Positions 1-12,800 of a stretch of DNA of 64,000 bases are shown here, piece by piece (positions within the stretch are counted from its first letter, which is position 1; every line of letters begins with the position of its first letter). Source of the stretch: Micractinium sp. NFX-FRZ (Eukaryota > Chlorophyta > Trebouxiophyceae > Chlorellales > Chlorellaceae); NCBI GenBank assembly GCA_029339195.1, contig JAPTJF010000177.1, forward strand, positions 51,667 through 115,666, in the 5' to 3' direction. The notes under the pieces are model-generated. The model was not told where the DNA came from. It saw only the letters and a program-made list of their open reading frames with translations, and did no database searches. Position numbers and translations under genes: made by a program.

Positions 1-212
1 GACCCCTGCTGCACCCGAGTTCCACCCTGATCTGCCCACCTGCTCCTCATCAAACCATCATCATCATTACCACAATGCAGACCAGGGAGCCAGCGGCTCC
101 TGCCGGGACCAGCTGCCTGGGGCCCCTCTGCCACCCTGGCCACCGCTGCACCCCGCATTGCTGGCCTCTCAGCGCCCAGCCCCTGCTCCCCTGCTCCCCC
201 TTCAATCCCTAG

Positions 213-2260
213 GCACTGGAGTACGCTATCGAGACAATGAGCTCCGGCGGCCCGGCAGCTGCGGCCCGCCGCACAGCGCCAGCACCAGCTGCCGCTGCTG
301 CTGCTGTAGCGGCGGCGGCGGCGGCGGCGGCTCGCAACACAGCGGCAGCAGCTGCTGAGGCGCGTGCTCAGCGGGAGCGGGAGGCGAAGGATGCGCGGCG
401 GCGTGCTGAGCAGGAGGAGGTGGAGGAGGTGCTTGCAGCGTTCCATGCGGGCGGGGTGGACCGGCGGCGGGTGGCCAGGGTGGAGCGGGTGCAGCACCTG
501 GACCTCTGGACGCAGGTGAGCTGAGGTGGCAGCAAGCTGAGGTGGCAAGCTGAGCTGGCATGCTGATGTGGCAGCTTGGCCAGGCCGAGGCATCCGGTGG
601 AACTAGCACCTGACCTCTGGACGGCAGGTGGTTGAGCTGGCATGCCAATGTGGCAGCGAGCTGAGCTGGCATGCCAACGTGGCAGCGAGCTGAGTTGGCA
701 ATGTATCCGGGAAGCTCAGATGTCCACCGATGCCCACAAATGATATGGCAAGCACCAGCTCAGCCGCAACCATCACAGACCTGCCCCATCGTTCCGTTTG
801 GGTGCAGTACCAGCACCGCCGCGCACGCGTGGCGCGGGAGGCGGGAGGCGCTGCTGCGGTCAATGAGCGCCGCCTCTTCCACGGAGCAGACAAGGTGGGG
901 GGTGTGCCGCTGCCGCTGGAGCAGGGGCACGACCCGTAAGACTTGTGTGGTGCGGTGCTGGGGCGAGTCTAAAACCTCTGAGGCTGGCAGCATGCATCGG
1001 GGGCCAGTTGGCACCTGCGGCTTGGCACCTGCGGCTAACAAACACGTGCTGAGGATGCACTTCCAGTGGTGCCGGTCATCGTGCGGAGCTGGCAATGGGG
1101 GCTCCCTGGCCTGCCTGCCTGCCCGCCCGCCTGCCCGCCTGCCCGCCCTCTTCCCTTGCGTAGCCTGCCCCTACCCCTTGCGTGCCAATCACCCTCTCAC
1201 CCTCTCGCCTCACTCCTCACCCGGCCTGCCTGCCCACCCTCCCTGCCCTCCCCTGTCCGGCAGGACACGCTGCACATCATTGTCAGCGAGGGGTTTGATC
1301 ACAGGGTGTCCAACCAATTCGGCACGCTGGGGTCAGGTGGGCGCAGCGCGCGCAGCACGGCCAGCGGTGCACTTGATCGTGAAGGGGAGCTGGTCTCCTG
1401 AAGACCTACTGTATCTCAACCATGTACTTATTATCTTGCCTTGGACACACTGCAGGCGTATACTTTGCCGACCACTCCTCCTATTCTGAGAGCTACAGCA
1501 AAACCGCCAAGCACGCTGCCAACCCGGCAGCGCCGGGCCTCCCATTGCCCTTGGGGTGCGCACCGCTGGCAGCTCTCTCTGCAGCTGAACAGATCGCGCA
1601 CTGCTCGACTTCCCGGCTGTCAAAAACGCGGGCAATTGAGCGCTTTATTTGATGGTTGGTGGCGATCTGAGCGACTAGTTACTGCATGCCTCTGTCACCC
1701 TCTTGCTCACTCCCTCCATGCCTGTTCCCTGCAGTGGTGCAATCATTGGAAATATCTTTGGCGGTGGCGCCGGTGCGCCCATGCTGGCAGGCTGGCCGGG
1801 CGCACCCGCTGCGCCCGCAGCACCAGCGGCTCCGCCTGAGCGGCGGGGCGATGCCAAGCCTCGCTTCCTGTCGGATGGCTATGCCATGCTGCTCTGCTCA
1901 GTGGCGCTGGGCAGGCAGTGCCCGGGGCTGTGCGGCCTGCGCCGCCCCACCGAGGGACACCAGAGCTCCACCGCCGGCGTCACACATGCAGTGTTCGACA
2001 ACAGCCAGGTGCGGGCAGCGACACCAGCGGCGCCACCGGCAGCAGCAGTAGCCCATGCAGCAGCCGATGATGCAGGGCTGTAGGGGGTGACGCCCCTGCT
2101 GCTTGCTGGCACCGGCGGATGTGAGTAAACAGCCAACTGCCTGCTGTGCCCGCTGTGCCTGCCGTGACCTCTGACCCTGCTGAGCCCGTTCTACGGTGCA
2201 TGCCGCCCTTCACCATGCCTTGCGCAGGCCTATCCCACCCACATCATCCACTTCAAGTAG
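213..2260 (+). CDS. PARP-type (mono-)ADP-ribosyltransferase, 5' end open
   Basis: Catalytic domain of the poly(ADP-ribose) polymerase family, which transfers ADP-ribose from NAD+ to proteins. Exons by splice signal and reading frame: 213-515, 808-894, 1264-1336, 1456-1555, 1735-2008, 2228-2260; all phases agree and the last ends in TAG. Family motifs appear in order: VERVQHLDLW then YQHRR; the NAD-binding histidine in NERRLFHGAD; SEGFDHR; the tyrosine in GSGVYFADHSSYSESYS; LLCSVALG; and the terminal VFDNSQ-AYPTHIIHFK. The third triad position falls on isoleucine in HIIHF instead of glutamate (H-Y-I), as in mono-ADP-ribosyltransferase members such as PARP12 or TIPARP. Ahead of the domain lies an Ala/Arg-rich, probably helical stretch. 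An ATG at 237 is in frame, but the frame is open back to an acceptor-like CTAG at 212, so upstream exons may lie outside the window. The insert between GVYFAD and LLCSVALG is Gly/Ala/Pro-rich and long for the family. Confidence 0.88.
491..700 (+). repeat. Duplicated donor junction and minisatellite in PARP intron 1
   Basis: The end of the first visible exon plus its donor (491-530, reading CACCTG-GACCTCTGGACG-CAGGTGAG) recurs in degenerate form at about 604-640 inside the intron. It is followed by three copies of a roughly 27-bp unit beginning GAGCTGGCATGC. The second copy has lost the exact exon sequence and has a weak GT. Confidence 0.7.
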
Positions 2261-2881
2261 GAGGGGGACCGCCCATGCCACCACCTGCCAGCTGGAGTGG
2301 ACAACGCTGCTGAACGCAGCAACTTCGGGTGGCATCCGGGCAGCGGCTGCACACCCAGCCACAGGCTTGGCAGGCACGGCAGGCTGCCTGGCTCTGCCAT
2401 TCAAGCGCGTCAGCTGCCTGCCTGCATCGTTGAGCTGGCTGGCTCGCATGGCGTGGGACGTGCACAGCAGGCGCAGCATGGCATGGGACGCGCACAGCAG
2501 GCGCAGCATGGCGTGGGACGTGCACAGCAGGCGCAGGCGGGCTCCAGGAGCGAGCCTGGGACCGAGTCGTGTCTGTTTGGCGCTTTTAAGAGCCATGCGC
2601 CCATGCGGCTTGAATCGTACAAGAGTGATAAGCTATGCATGAAAGATGACGGTTGAGAGGTGTGAGGAGAGGCAGGTGGCATGTGCCAATCACAAATATA
2701 TATTCAGTGTTAAAGTATCGATGAATAGAGTGTAGTGTGGGTGCACCTGGGACATCAGCAAGCTGCAATGGCACAGCAGGCCTGGCCAGGCCAGGCCGAC
2801 AACTGCATACAGCCCAGCCTGCCGACAGGGAGGCGCCGTCCCCCCCAGCCGCCTGCTGCCACATGGTCAGCCCGACCTCCG
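2261..2881. other. Convergent intergenic region, PARP / GDSL hydrolase
   Basis: No gene seen. It should hold the 3' UTRs of the two converging genes. Apart from the 30-bp repeats there is an AT-rich patch at about 2690-2725, a possible 3'-end region. I found no TGTAA on either strand here. Confidence 0.6.
2446..2535. repeat. Three perfect-length 30-bp tandem repeats
   Basis: Three consecutive 30-bp units (2446-2475, 2476-2505, 2506-2535) start with GCATGGCGTGGGACG and differ by only two bases in the middle copy. They lie in the 3' flank of the PARP gene. They read as a 10-residue repeat in one frame, but no start, stop or splice context supports coding. Confidence 0.9.
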
Positions 2882-4706
2882 TCACATGAATGCCTTCACT
2901 TTGGCCTTCAAGCAGTTGATCACCTTGCGCTGCCCCGCGTCCGTCAGGTGCGTGCCGTCCTTGTACTGCCGCGCATTGAGCGGGTTGAGCCCCGTGTTGC
3001 AGTCAATGAACAGCACCCCCTGGTGGCGAGGCTGGCGCGTGAGGGTGAGGTACCCCTGGTTGGCGACCCTCATGTTGGCAGTGCTGCAGGCAGCGGCAGG
3101 CAGGACGGGCGGACGTTACAGCGGGCAGGCAGGGTTGGAGGCGTCGGCATGAGTGGTGGGTGCCATTGCCGGCGGGCGCGAGGTGGCAGCTGGGCAGCAC
3201 TCTTGCACTCTCTAGCTGGGCAGCACTCTTGCACCCTCTGTACCACGGCAGCGGGCGCTTCCTCTCCTCAGATGGGCAAGCTGCCCCCCAGCCAGCCAGC
3301 CAGCCTGCCAGCCTGCTTTCCATCGCTGGTGTCCCTGCGTTCTTGCCTGCCGGGCATGATGGCCAGGATGGCAAGCTTGGAGGTGGGGTACGCAGCACGC
3401 AGCCACTTCAGCAGCCAGTCAACATATGCCACGGGCTCGTGCCGGTCATACCGCACGTTGATGTACCCTGCAAGGGGGCCACCAGCGTGTGTGTGTTTGC
3501 GGATGTGTGAGTGCGGGCGAGGGCGGGACTGAGGGTGGAGTGGCGGGGAGTGGCGGGTGCATGCACGTGCGGGTTACAGGGGCGCTTGGTACGTGGGGAG
3601 TGTGGGGATGCCGACCGGTCGCGTGGGAACCGACCGGCTGCCAGCAGGGCGGGGTGCTGCAGGCCACGCATGCATTCCCTCTGCAGCCCTGCAGTGTGCC
3701 ACCCCAGCGTGCCGCCCCAGCCCTGCTCCGCCCCCCTGGCAGGCGGGGCTTGCTTGCTACGCCCCATTGTGCCGACCCAGCTCTGCTATGCCCCCTGGCA
3801 GGCAGGGCGTGCTTGCCACGCCCGCTGCTCACCGACATTGAGGACCAACACCTTGGGGGCAAGCTTGGGCCGCTCCTTGCCCTGGACAATCCGTGCGGCA
3901 AGCTCCTGCGAGGAGGGGGTCGAGGGGGAGCGGGAGATGGAGTCTGATGGGGTGGGGGAGCGGGAGGGGGAGCGGGACCGGGAGAGTGCATAGTCGCGGT
4001 GGGACTCAAGGCGCACTGGTTGGCAGCAAGGCCAGAAGCAGCCTTGCGGCAAGTTTGCATGACAGCATACCATAGCATACCATAGCATGCCATAGCATGC
4101 CACCATGCACGCTTGAAGGACACCACGCTGCCCAGCCCCCGGTAAGCACGGCCGCTGCTAAGGCTACCGCCACCCAGCACTCTTCCGGCAAGCAGGCGCG
4201 CATGCAGGCAGGCGGGCACGGCACGCAACAATGCAGGCAGGCACACAACAATGCAGGCAGGCAGGCAGGGATGCAGGCAGAAGGCAGGCAGGCAGGCAGG
4301 CCCGGCATCCCCTTGATGAGCTTGCGCCCCTTCCCGGGTGGTCGAGGTGTTCCAGACACGGTCACGGTTTTCCAGACACGTTGCAGAAAACTCAGACCCC
4401 TACTTCTGTGCTTATACTACACGCATCTCCCACTAATTGTTATTCTCACCTCCACGGAGGATCCTCCCATGCCCAGCGGGCTTGCCACCTGACCGGGGAA
4501 GAGCTTGTCCCACACCTCCTTGCGCCGGTCCGCCATGTAGGCTGTGTTTGAGTCGCCAAAGAGCGCCAGGTCGTACCGCAGCCTGCGCCGGTTCTTGTCT
4601 GTCACGTCAGCGATGCTGGCGTCCAGCTGGCGCTGCGAGCTTGGGCGCTGCGGCCCGATGCGCACCCAGGAGGGTGTCGCAGGCAGCGTGGCTGCAACGG
4701 CGGCGC
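2882..4706 (-). CDS. SGNH/GDSL-type esterase (PAF-acetylhydrolase IB-like), N-terminus unresolved
   Basis: Serine hydrolase of the SGNH/GDSL superfamily (esterase/lipase activity on acyl esters). Exons on the minus strand: 4706-4450, 3905-3833, 3467-3347, 3083-2882. Block I is LALFGDSNTAY with the nucleophile Ser. It is followed by WDKLFPGQ and GMGGSSVEELAAR, which resemble the alpha subunits of PAF acetylhydrolase IB. The C-terminal block V is DGTHLTDAG with the Asp-x-x-His dyad, ending KVKAFM-stop. The usual block III GTNN/GxND region reads NVG-YINVRYD across an exon junction, so the oxyanion Asn is shifted or replaced. The third intron uses a GC donor at 3346, and only that donor keeps frame (MPG-STANMR). 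Exon 4706 needs one base from an upstream exon; a candidate ends at 4890 in an Ala/Cys-rich, signal-like stretch, but no in-frame ATG is certain. Confidence 0.82.
4191..4300. repeat. GCAG/CTGC microsatellite in GDSL hydrolase intron
   Basis: Imperfect GGCA/GCAG tetranucleotide array with interspersed ACAACAATGCAGGC units, inside the intron between 4450 and 3905. Similar (GCCT)n arrays occur at about 8260-8290, 32695-32727, 38335-38375 and 58965-59015. Confidence 0.85.
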
Positions 4707-4950
4707 CTGCAGACACGGGGAGGCAAGGGCAGGGCAGGTTGTGCGGCAGGCGCTGGTTGCGCTCGAGTTGTCTAGGGTGGCTGGAACTTTTCCAGGCAGC
4801 GCAAGGTGCGGCAGTGGTGCACAGTATCACCACGGCAGCAGCAGACGGCAGCACAGCGCAGCGGCAAGAGCGGCGAAGGAGCAGGCCACCTTGCACAGCA
4901 GCGGCTGCGCAGGGCACATGTCCCAGTTTTCTGGCAGCGGATGATGGCAC

Positions 4951-5958
4951 AGCCCCTCAGGCTGTGGCTCGCTACGGGCAACAAATAATGTGCGGCCGCG
5001 ATGTGCGGCCCTTGAACGTTTCCCAAACTGCATTCAGATGCTTCGACCCGCATCTCCTGCAACTTGCCTGCGACCCCTAGCAAGACCGCAACCAGAAGGC
5101 GCGCTGCATCTTGACTTCGCGCTCGGAATGCCATGCCGAGCAGCGCTGCGAGAAGGTGGTTGGCTGGAGTGCCGAGTGTGATGTCAGCGTAGGGGCGGGC
5201 GCGCTCAGAATGGCATCAGAGAGCGCAAAGAGGGCAGTCCTCATGCGGTCCCGCCTGGCGCCCCGTGGCAGATCCCGCCGGCAGCATCAGGAACTTATTC
5301 AGTGCAGGATCATAGGCGGAGATCTTGCCTGTGTTTGAGCGGCAGAAGCCATCCCAGATATTTACAAGCAAGCAAGACTCGCATTGTGCGTCTCATTTTG
5401 GACAGCACCACACGCATGGGCCTTCAGTGTTGTCAAGTGCACGGCTTTGGCGGTTGGCGGCGCCACTGGCGACATGGCAGCTGGGACTTTAGGGGCAGCC
5501 TCCGGCCCGCATTTAAATGATCAATGCCGACAGGATGAACGAGGCAGTTTGGGGCATGCCACCTGGGTGAGAGCTGGGGGGCGGAAGCACACACAACACA
5601 GCTTGGGCCAGCCTGCACCAAACAGCCAATTAGATCTAGTATGCATCAACTGTTCTCCTCGAGCCTGTGCCATACCACCTCTCATCCGTTGCAGGAACAT
5701 TTCCTTTGCAACGGATGTTTTTGCAGAGTTTCATGTCACATGAACCATAGGACGGGATTGCCACCAGGGACCTGTTGACATCGCGACATCATGTGGCATG
5801 CCTCAGCGCCCAGCCAGCGCCGGCGGCCATGACGCCAGCTGGCATGAAGTGGCGAGCGCATTTTGTGTCGCTTCTGATGCCCTGTGCCACCAAGGGCAAT
5901 TTGGGGGCATCGGCACAGGCGGCGGCGGCCTCAGCAGAGAGTGTCGAGGGCTTCGAGG
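4951..5958. other. Divergent intergenic region, GDSL hydrolase / ankyrin-MYND
   Basis: About 1 kb between divergently read genes. It should contain the missing first exon(s) of the GDSL hydrolase on the minus strand (perhaps within 4890-5140) and both promoters. The stretch 5330-5760 is noticeably less GC-rich than the genes. I could not identify a TATA box or any coding exon. Confidence 0.5.
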
Positions 5959-8900
5959 ATGCAGAGAACCCCAGTCGTGGCCGCGATTGAGGCAGGCGAT
6001 GTGGAAGGGTGCGCAGCCGCGGTGGCGTTTGACCTCGTGCTCGGCCCTCCTGCGCTGCGCCACCGCCGCCGCCCGACTCCTGCCCGCCCTCTGCCGCCGC
6101 CGCCGCCTCTGCTCCCCAGGGGGCCTTGATCAACCGGGAACGTATGCTCAGGCCTGTGATTTCCTGCCCTCCTGTAGGCTGGCCAGAGTGCTGGACAGTG
6201 GCCGGGACGTGAATGCCCCCGTCAACCTGCTGCCAGAGAGGACGGCGCTGGAGCTGGCCGCTCAATGTGGCGAGCTGCCGCTTGTGCGGCTGCTGCTGGA
6301 GCGGGGCGCATCGGCCCGCCACCGCACCACAGAGGATAGCGATGCCCTGTCCCTGGCTGTGCAGTGAGCAGCAGCGGCCGCCGCCTGTCTGCGTGCATGC
6401 CTGCTGTGTTGCTGTGTTGCTGTGTGCCCTGGCTGTGCAGTAAGCAGCAGCCGCAGCCGCAGCCGCAGCCTGCATGCCTGCTGTGCTGCCGTGTCNNNNN
6501 NNNNNNNNNNNNNNNNNNNNNNNNNNNNNNNNNNNNNNNNNNNNNNNNNNNNNNNNNNNNNNNNNNNNNNNNNNNNNNNNNNNNNNNNNNNNNNNGCAGC
6601 AGCCGCAGCCGCAGCCGTAGCCTGCATGCCTGCTGTGCTGCCGTGTCGCTGTGTGCCCTGGCTGTGCAGTAAACAGCAGCCGCAGCCGCAGTTGCTGTGT
6701 CCCTTGCTTGTGCAGTGAGCAGCGTCTGCTGCCTGCCCTAATCCTGGCCTTGGCTTGCGCAAGGTCTGATACCGGCTCACCCTCCCACCGCCCGCCCTGT
6801 CACCGCCATGCTTGCAGGGAGGGTCATGCCGCCCTGCTTGAGCCCCTCTTAAGCGCGGGCGCCGCCGGCGTGAATGAGCTGCGGGGGCGCATGTCTGCAG
6901 ACAAGCAGCGCACCCTGGAGCAGGCCGGCATGCTTAGCACCACATCGCTGGCTGTGGGCGGGATCACGCCGCTGGCACTGGCAGCCATGGCCAACCGTGC
7001 CGCCTGTGTTAAGGTTGGACCATAGCGTGCATGGCAGCAGCTGCTCAGGGCGTTTGTGACATCAGCTGCACATCAGTTGGGGACAGCTGGGGGCGACAAT
7101 GCGTGCGCCTTGAGCGATCTGTTGAATGCCCCCTCAGCACCGTCATTCAGAGAGCAGAATAGTGTGCAGCCCACAGCGGGCGACTGCCGTCGGTGCCCTG
7201 CCACCACCACCACGGCCACCACCACCACCCCACCACATGGATCTCCCTTGGACAGCCTTCCCCTGCAGCCCATCCATCCCCCACCACCCCCCGTTGAATC
7301 TCCTCCCCTTGCAGCCCTCCCACCACCAAACCCCTGTTGAATCCCCTCTTCCCCTTCAGGAGCTGGTGAGGCTGGGTGCAGACCTGAACACCGTGTCCCC
7401 CGCACTGGGCTTCACGCCAGCGCAGCACGCCGTGCATGCTGGCTCCCCACAGGCGCTGGCAGCGCTGCTGGACGCGGGTGCCAACCTGGCAGTCAGAGGC
7501 AAGCCCCCGCTGCTCATGCCTGCCCTGCCCACCCCTTTTGCATCCGCCTGCCTGCGCTGCGTTGCCCTTTCCTGTCCTGCCCTGCTCTGCCCTGGCCTGC
7601 CCTGCTTGCCTGCGTGCCTGCCTGACTGCCTGTCTGTCCTCCATTTTGCACCCTCTGCTGTCCCTGCTGCCTGCATCCCTCCTCCGTCCAACCTGCTGCT
7701 TCCTCCGCTTGCAACCACCATCTCTGCAGACGCCAAGCGGCGCAACCTGCTGCACCTGGCAGCCAGCGGGCCTTCGGACGGCGGCTACTCATGCCCAGGC
7801 GGCCGGGAGCCATCGGGCGGCTGTGGCGCCGACGACTGCCGCCATGCCCGCTGCTTGAGGGAGCTCTTCTCTCGGGGCTGCTGCCTGGGATTGCTGGAGG
7901 ACCAGGAGGCGGAGAGGGGGCACACGGCGGTGCAATCAGCAAGCCTGTGAGCTCGGTGACTGCTCACTCGCGCCTGCTGTGCATGCCGCGCCACGCCAGG
8001 TCACCCTGGAGCCAGCTGGCCGCTGGCATGCAACTAAGCCTAGGAAAGGGCAGCCTGCGCCGCCTTGCGGCCCAGTGTGCACGCCATACGGCCTAACAAA
8101 GTATGCATGCATGCATGTCTGCGTGCATGCAGGGCTGGGCATGCTGCCGTGCTGCAAGTGCTGCTCAGCAACGGCGGCCAGCCTGCGCGGCGGCCGGGGC
8201 AGCAACCATTTGTTGAGCCCCTCATGCTGGCCTGCACATTGGGTATGCGGCTGCCTGCTTGCCTGCCTGCCTGCCTGCCTGCCTGCCCTCCTGCCTGCCG
8301 CAGGCGCAGCCTCTGCACCGCCACCAGCGCTGAATGTGTGTGCAAAGCTGCTCGCCTGCCCATTGCTCGGCGCATTCAATCAATCAACTACATTTGGGGT
8401 CCACGGAGCCAGCAGGACTCGTGGAACGGCATTGCGTGGCTCCTGCTGCTCGACTCTCCCGTAGTGATGTCATCAACAGCCCCCTGTGCTTCCCTCTCTC
8501 AATGCACACAGGCTCCCCCCGTTGTGTGGAGGTGCTGCTGGACAAGGGCGCCAAGTACGAGGGGGCCTGCGCTCCCGGCAGCAACCTGGACGGCATGACG
8601 CCGCTTGTGGTGGCTTTGATGCCCGAGGACGAAGAGGAGGGCAGGGAGGAGCTTGCGCCCGGGCACCTGGCGTGCGCACGGCTGCTGCTGGACAGGCAAG
8701 GGAGGGGGAGGGGTGCTAGCTGGATGGGCTGGCACGTCAGGGCTGCTGTGCTGAACTGTGCTGTACTGCGCTATGCCGTGCTGTGCCATGCTGTGATCCT
8801 GCGCCAGGTGTGACATGCAGCCGCAGCCTGCAAGTCCTGGTGCGCAGATGTGAGCGTGTGGCAGCGGTTGGGCAGGGCGATGCAGGCCTCTGCTGCTTGT

Positions 8901-9831
8901 GCACTCCCAAACGGTGTGCCAAGGGCCTGTCCTGTTGCATGCCGTACTGCAATCTCTCGTCCCTGCAGTGTTGTCGCATCGTGGGACCAAACCCGAATGT
9001 CTTCAACACCACCCAAGAACCCAAACCGTACATGGTGCATCGCCTACCCTTAACCCCAACCACTGACCCCTTGCAGGGGCGTGGCTTCCCCCAATGAGGT
9101 TGCCGGCTTCACTCTGGACCCCCGCATCCCGCTCACCCCGCTGCATGCTCTGCTGTGCGGCGCTGTGGATGTCAGCCTGGACGCCGTGCGCCTGCTGCTG
9201 GACGCGGGGGCAGCGGTGGAGGGCACAGGCGCGCCGAGCGCTATGCACAGTGCCGAGGCCCTCGTTTTTTTGTTGTCTCCGAAGCTGGACATCTGCCCGA
9301 CCCTGCCGCTGTTCCGGCTGCTGGGCAAGCTTGCCGGCGCCTGCCTTGGCTTGGCCCACAGGCTTTGCTCCTAGCCGCTGCCTCTGAGCCTAGAGCACGA
9401 CGGGCGGTGTCATGTTATCTCACGCATGCCCTTGGCCCCCTGCCCTCCCCGCTTTCCTTCCGCAGCGGCTTCTGCCACAGTGGGCACCCCTCTCCTCATG
9501 GCAATCGCCACCGGACGGCTGGAAGTGGCGCAGCTCCTGCTCGACCGTGGGGCCAGCGTGGCGGCCACCAACGCCGCCGGCTTCACCGCTGTGTGCTGGG
9601 GGATGTACAGCGCAGACAGGCTGCGGCTGGTGCTGTCGGCGATGCAGCGGCAGCTCAGCAGGGCGCAGCGTGCGAAGCTCTACCAGGCGCGCACGCTGCG
9701 GGGCGAGGCAGCGTGGGAGGTGGCGGTGCCCGAGGGCGGCCTCCCCTCGCGCGAGTGCCGGCAGCTGCTGCAGCAGGCCATGCGGCAGGACGGGCTGGCA
9801 GTACAGATACCCGGGGCACAACCCGCAGCAC

Positions 9832-9868
<37 letters not shown>

Positions 9869-12800
9869 CAGCAGCAGCAGTGCCCAAGACGCAAGCGGCA
9901 GCAGCGGGGGTACTCTCGGCGCTAGCGGCAGCGGCGGCGGCGGCGGCGGCAGCGAGCAGCAGCAGCAGCAGCAGCAGAGGAAGAAGGGTAAGAAGCCCAA
10001 GTCCCATCTGGGCCCGGCGCTGAGCCAGTTTGAGCTCACGCCTGACACAACTTTAGAGGAGATGCAGCAGGCGGGGGTGGCCCTCACCTGGATCGACGTC
10101 ACCGACCCAAAGCAGGTGTGTGGCCTGACCTGGCTCATGCGGTTGCTGTATGGCCTGTTGGTAAATGCAGGTACATGTGGCTGTTGGTGAATGTGTTTTA
10201 TGGCTTGCAAGGCTCGGTTGCTGCAACCAGCAGGTGGGCTGCTTGGCTCGTGTGGAGGTGTGGTTGGATGAGGGGAGGGCGCATGTGGGGTGGGCAGGGT
10301 GGGGTGGAGGGTAATGGGCTGGCTTTGGAGTGCGGAATTAGGAGCCTGGGAGGCGGCAGCAAAGCGCAGACGTAGGGTGTGTTCCTGGGCATGGCTGTAG
10401 CTGACTGGGGCATGACGCCCCATGCACAGCGGCGTCGGCCTGGGCACATTGTTGCACACCGGCCTGGTGCTAGCCGGTGCATCGTTCGGCAAGCTGCCTG
10501 CCGCAGATGAGGTGCAGCAGTGCGCCAGTGCCGGTGCGCGTTGTGGCCGCGCTGCTGCGGTGGCACAGCTGCAGGGCGCGGCATATTGCCCAGGGCAGGA
10601 GGCTGCTGACCCCCTGCTACCAGGCTCATCCACCGGTGGCCTTGCCGACTGTTTACATAAGCATGCCCTCCCCTGTCTGCCCCCCTGCAGGCGGCTGCAT
10701 CGCTGGCAGCGGTGTTTGAGGCCAAGGAGCGGGCGGCGCCGCATGAAGTGTACATGGGTGTGTTTGACCCCGCCTGGCGCACGCTGGCGCCAGCGGCACA
10801 GCAGGTGGGGAGGGGCGGGGCGTGCTGGCACCGCATGCTGCTGGCGGCTGCGCAGCAAGTGGGGGCGTGGGTGATCCCCCCTGTTCCTCTCTGCCTTGCC
10901 TGAGCCCACTCACACAGCTGTGGCCTGCCTGGCGGTCCCCCGCCAGCCGCCCCCGCCTTGCCACCCACAGCCAGCCCACGGCCAGACCATGTTCCAGCGC
11001 CGCCTTTCGTCTACTGCCCGCCCCACTTCTGCCCGCATGCAGGCAGAGGCCCGCCGTGTGTTGGCCCTGCTGCAGCCGGGCACAGATTTGGAGGCCCAGA
11101 TGGATGCTCTGGCCTTCATGTCATGGGCGGTGCAGAACGGCACGCTGCGCGCGCTGCTGCTTAAATCGGGTGAGCCGGGAGTGTAGCGGGCACGGTGCAC
11201 CGCACCGCTTTCACTCCTGGGTTCGGTGCCTATGCGCACCACTGGCCTGCCTGCTGCACCACTGGCTGTTGCTCTCGAGGGGAAGGTATTCGGCTTGCAA
11301 AGACCGCCGACCAATCAGCTTTTGCTGGAGAGGAACGGTCCGTCCCGTCCGGTCCTCCCCGCCTCCCTCCCGTGCAGGCCTGGTGCGCCGGCTGTGCGCG
11401 CTCGTCACCCCCGCGGCACTACAGCATGAGCTGCGCTGGCACAACGCCCTCCTCTTCACCCTGCTTCACCTGCTGCTGCTGCAGCCAGGGTGAGTGCCGC
11501 CTTGCACACTACTTCCTGCTAGGCTAATGCCTCGGAGGGTAGGTGGGGGACATAGCGACTGCCCTGCCCAGTGCACGGTTGCTACTGCGGGACGTACTGA
11601 CTGCCTGGCCAGGAGCAGAAATGCTACAGCCCGGTCGCTGCCCCGCTGCCCCCACCAGACAGCGGCTGCCAGGGGCTGCTGTCCTCTGCTCCCCTGCCAC
11701 CGGCGGATGCAGGGTGCCGAGATAGAAGACGGGGCAGTGCGGACAGTCGGGCCAGACTCACACTTGTATGGCACTGCCCATCCCCTCTCTCTACCGAAGT
11801 GACTCAGATATGCACGCACATGCGCATGCACACACACATATGCACACATGCACACAATGCAGGCTGGGCGCCCAGCTGTGGAGCGCCTCGCAGCTCGGCT
11901 GCTACCTGCTGTCTTACCTGGAGCACGCGCTGCCGCCCACCGGCGCCGGCGGCGCCAGCCTGGCAGAGCTGGCTGCCAGCATGCATCCACTGTGCCTGAT
12001 CCAGCTGGAGCGCTGCGTCAGCATGCTGGGCAAGGCAGGTGCGCCGGCGCGTGTGTGTGTGTGTGTGTGTGTGTGCATATGTAAATGCGTTGTATTGTGC
12101 GATCGATTGAGTGAACTGGAGACGACCAGGGGGGAAGGATGCCGGTGGAGTTGCACTGGTGTGGTTCGTGCACGCATGCATACTGGCTTTCACTTACCTG
12201 TGTTGGGCAAGGCAGCGGTTGCGATGCATGAGCCGAGCCGACGCCTTTGCCCGGCGCTCGCCCAGCGCGGGAGGACATCAGCCGCCATCCGCCACATACC
12301 CCTGCCGGCCCCTTGCGGTGTGCAGAAGCAATCGAGAAGGCTGCTCGCGGGTGGCACGGCAGCCACGATGCCGCACGCCTCCTCATCGTGCGAAGCTGTG
12401 CCCTAGTGATGTCTGGCCCTCAAGAGGCGGCAAGGGTCACTGCCACCAGCATGGTGCATGTGAGCTCAGCTCACACCCCTGATGTGTCAGCTCACTCTAG
12501 CCTGACTGTGCCTGGCGGGTGACAGCTGACTCCAATTGGACTCCTGCCACTAACTGGGTTATTCAGGCACCAGCGAACCCCAGCTGATCCCCTGCAATCA
12601 GCTGACACCAGCTGGCACCAGCTGCGCCTGCGTGTTGCTCCAGCGGCGGAGGCACTGTGCCGTTTGTGCCTGCCGCCAGCCGTGCAACCTGCGCGCATGC
12701 CTTCTCCGTGCCCCACATCTGAGTGCCTCTGTGTGTCGAGTCTTCTTCTGCTCGACTCCACAGTCCCCTCCCCTTCCCCACATGTTCTCTGTCCACTTGC

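Noticed and set aside
9680..10909. Minus-strand 409-aa open frame
   Set aside because: It is antisense to ankyrin-MYND exons and introns. Its composition (poly-Cys/Leu from CAG runs, Pro/His/Arg elsewhere) is a shadow of the GC-rich plus-strand gene.
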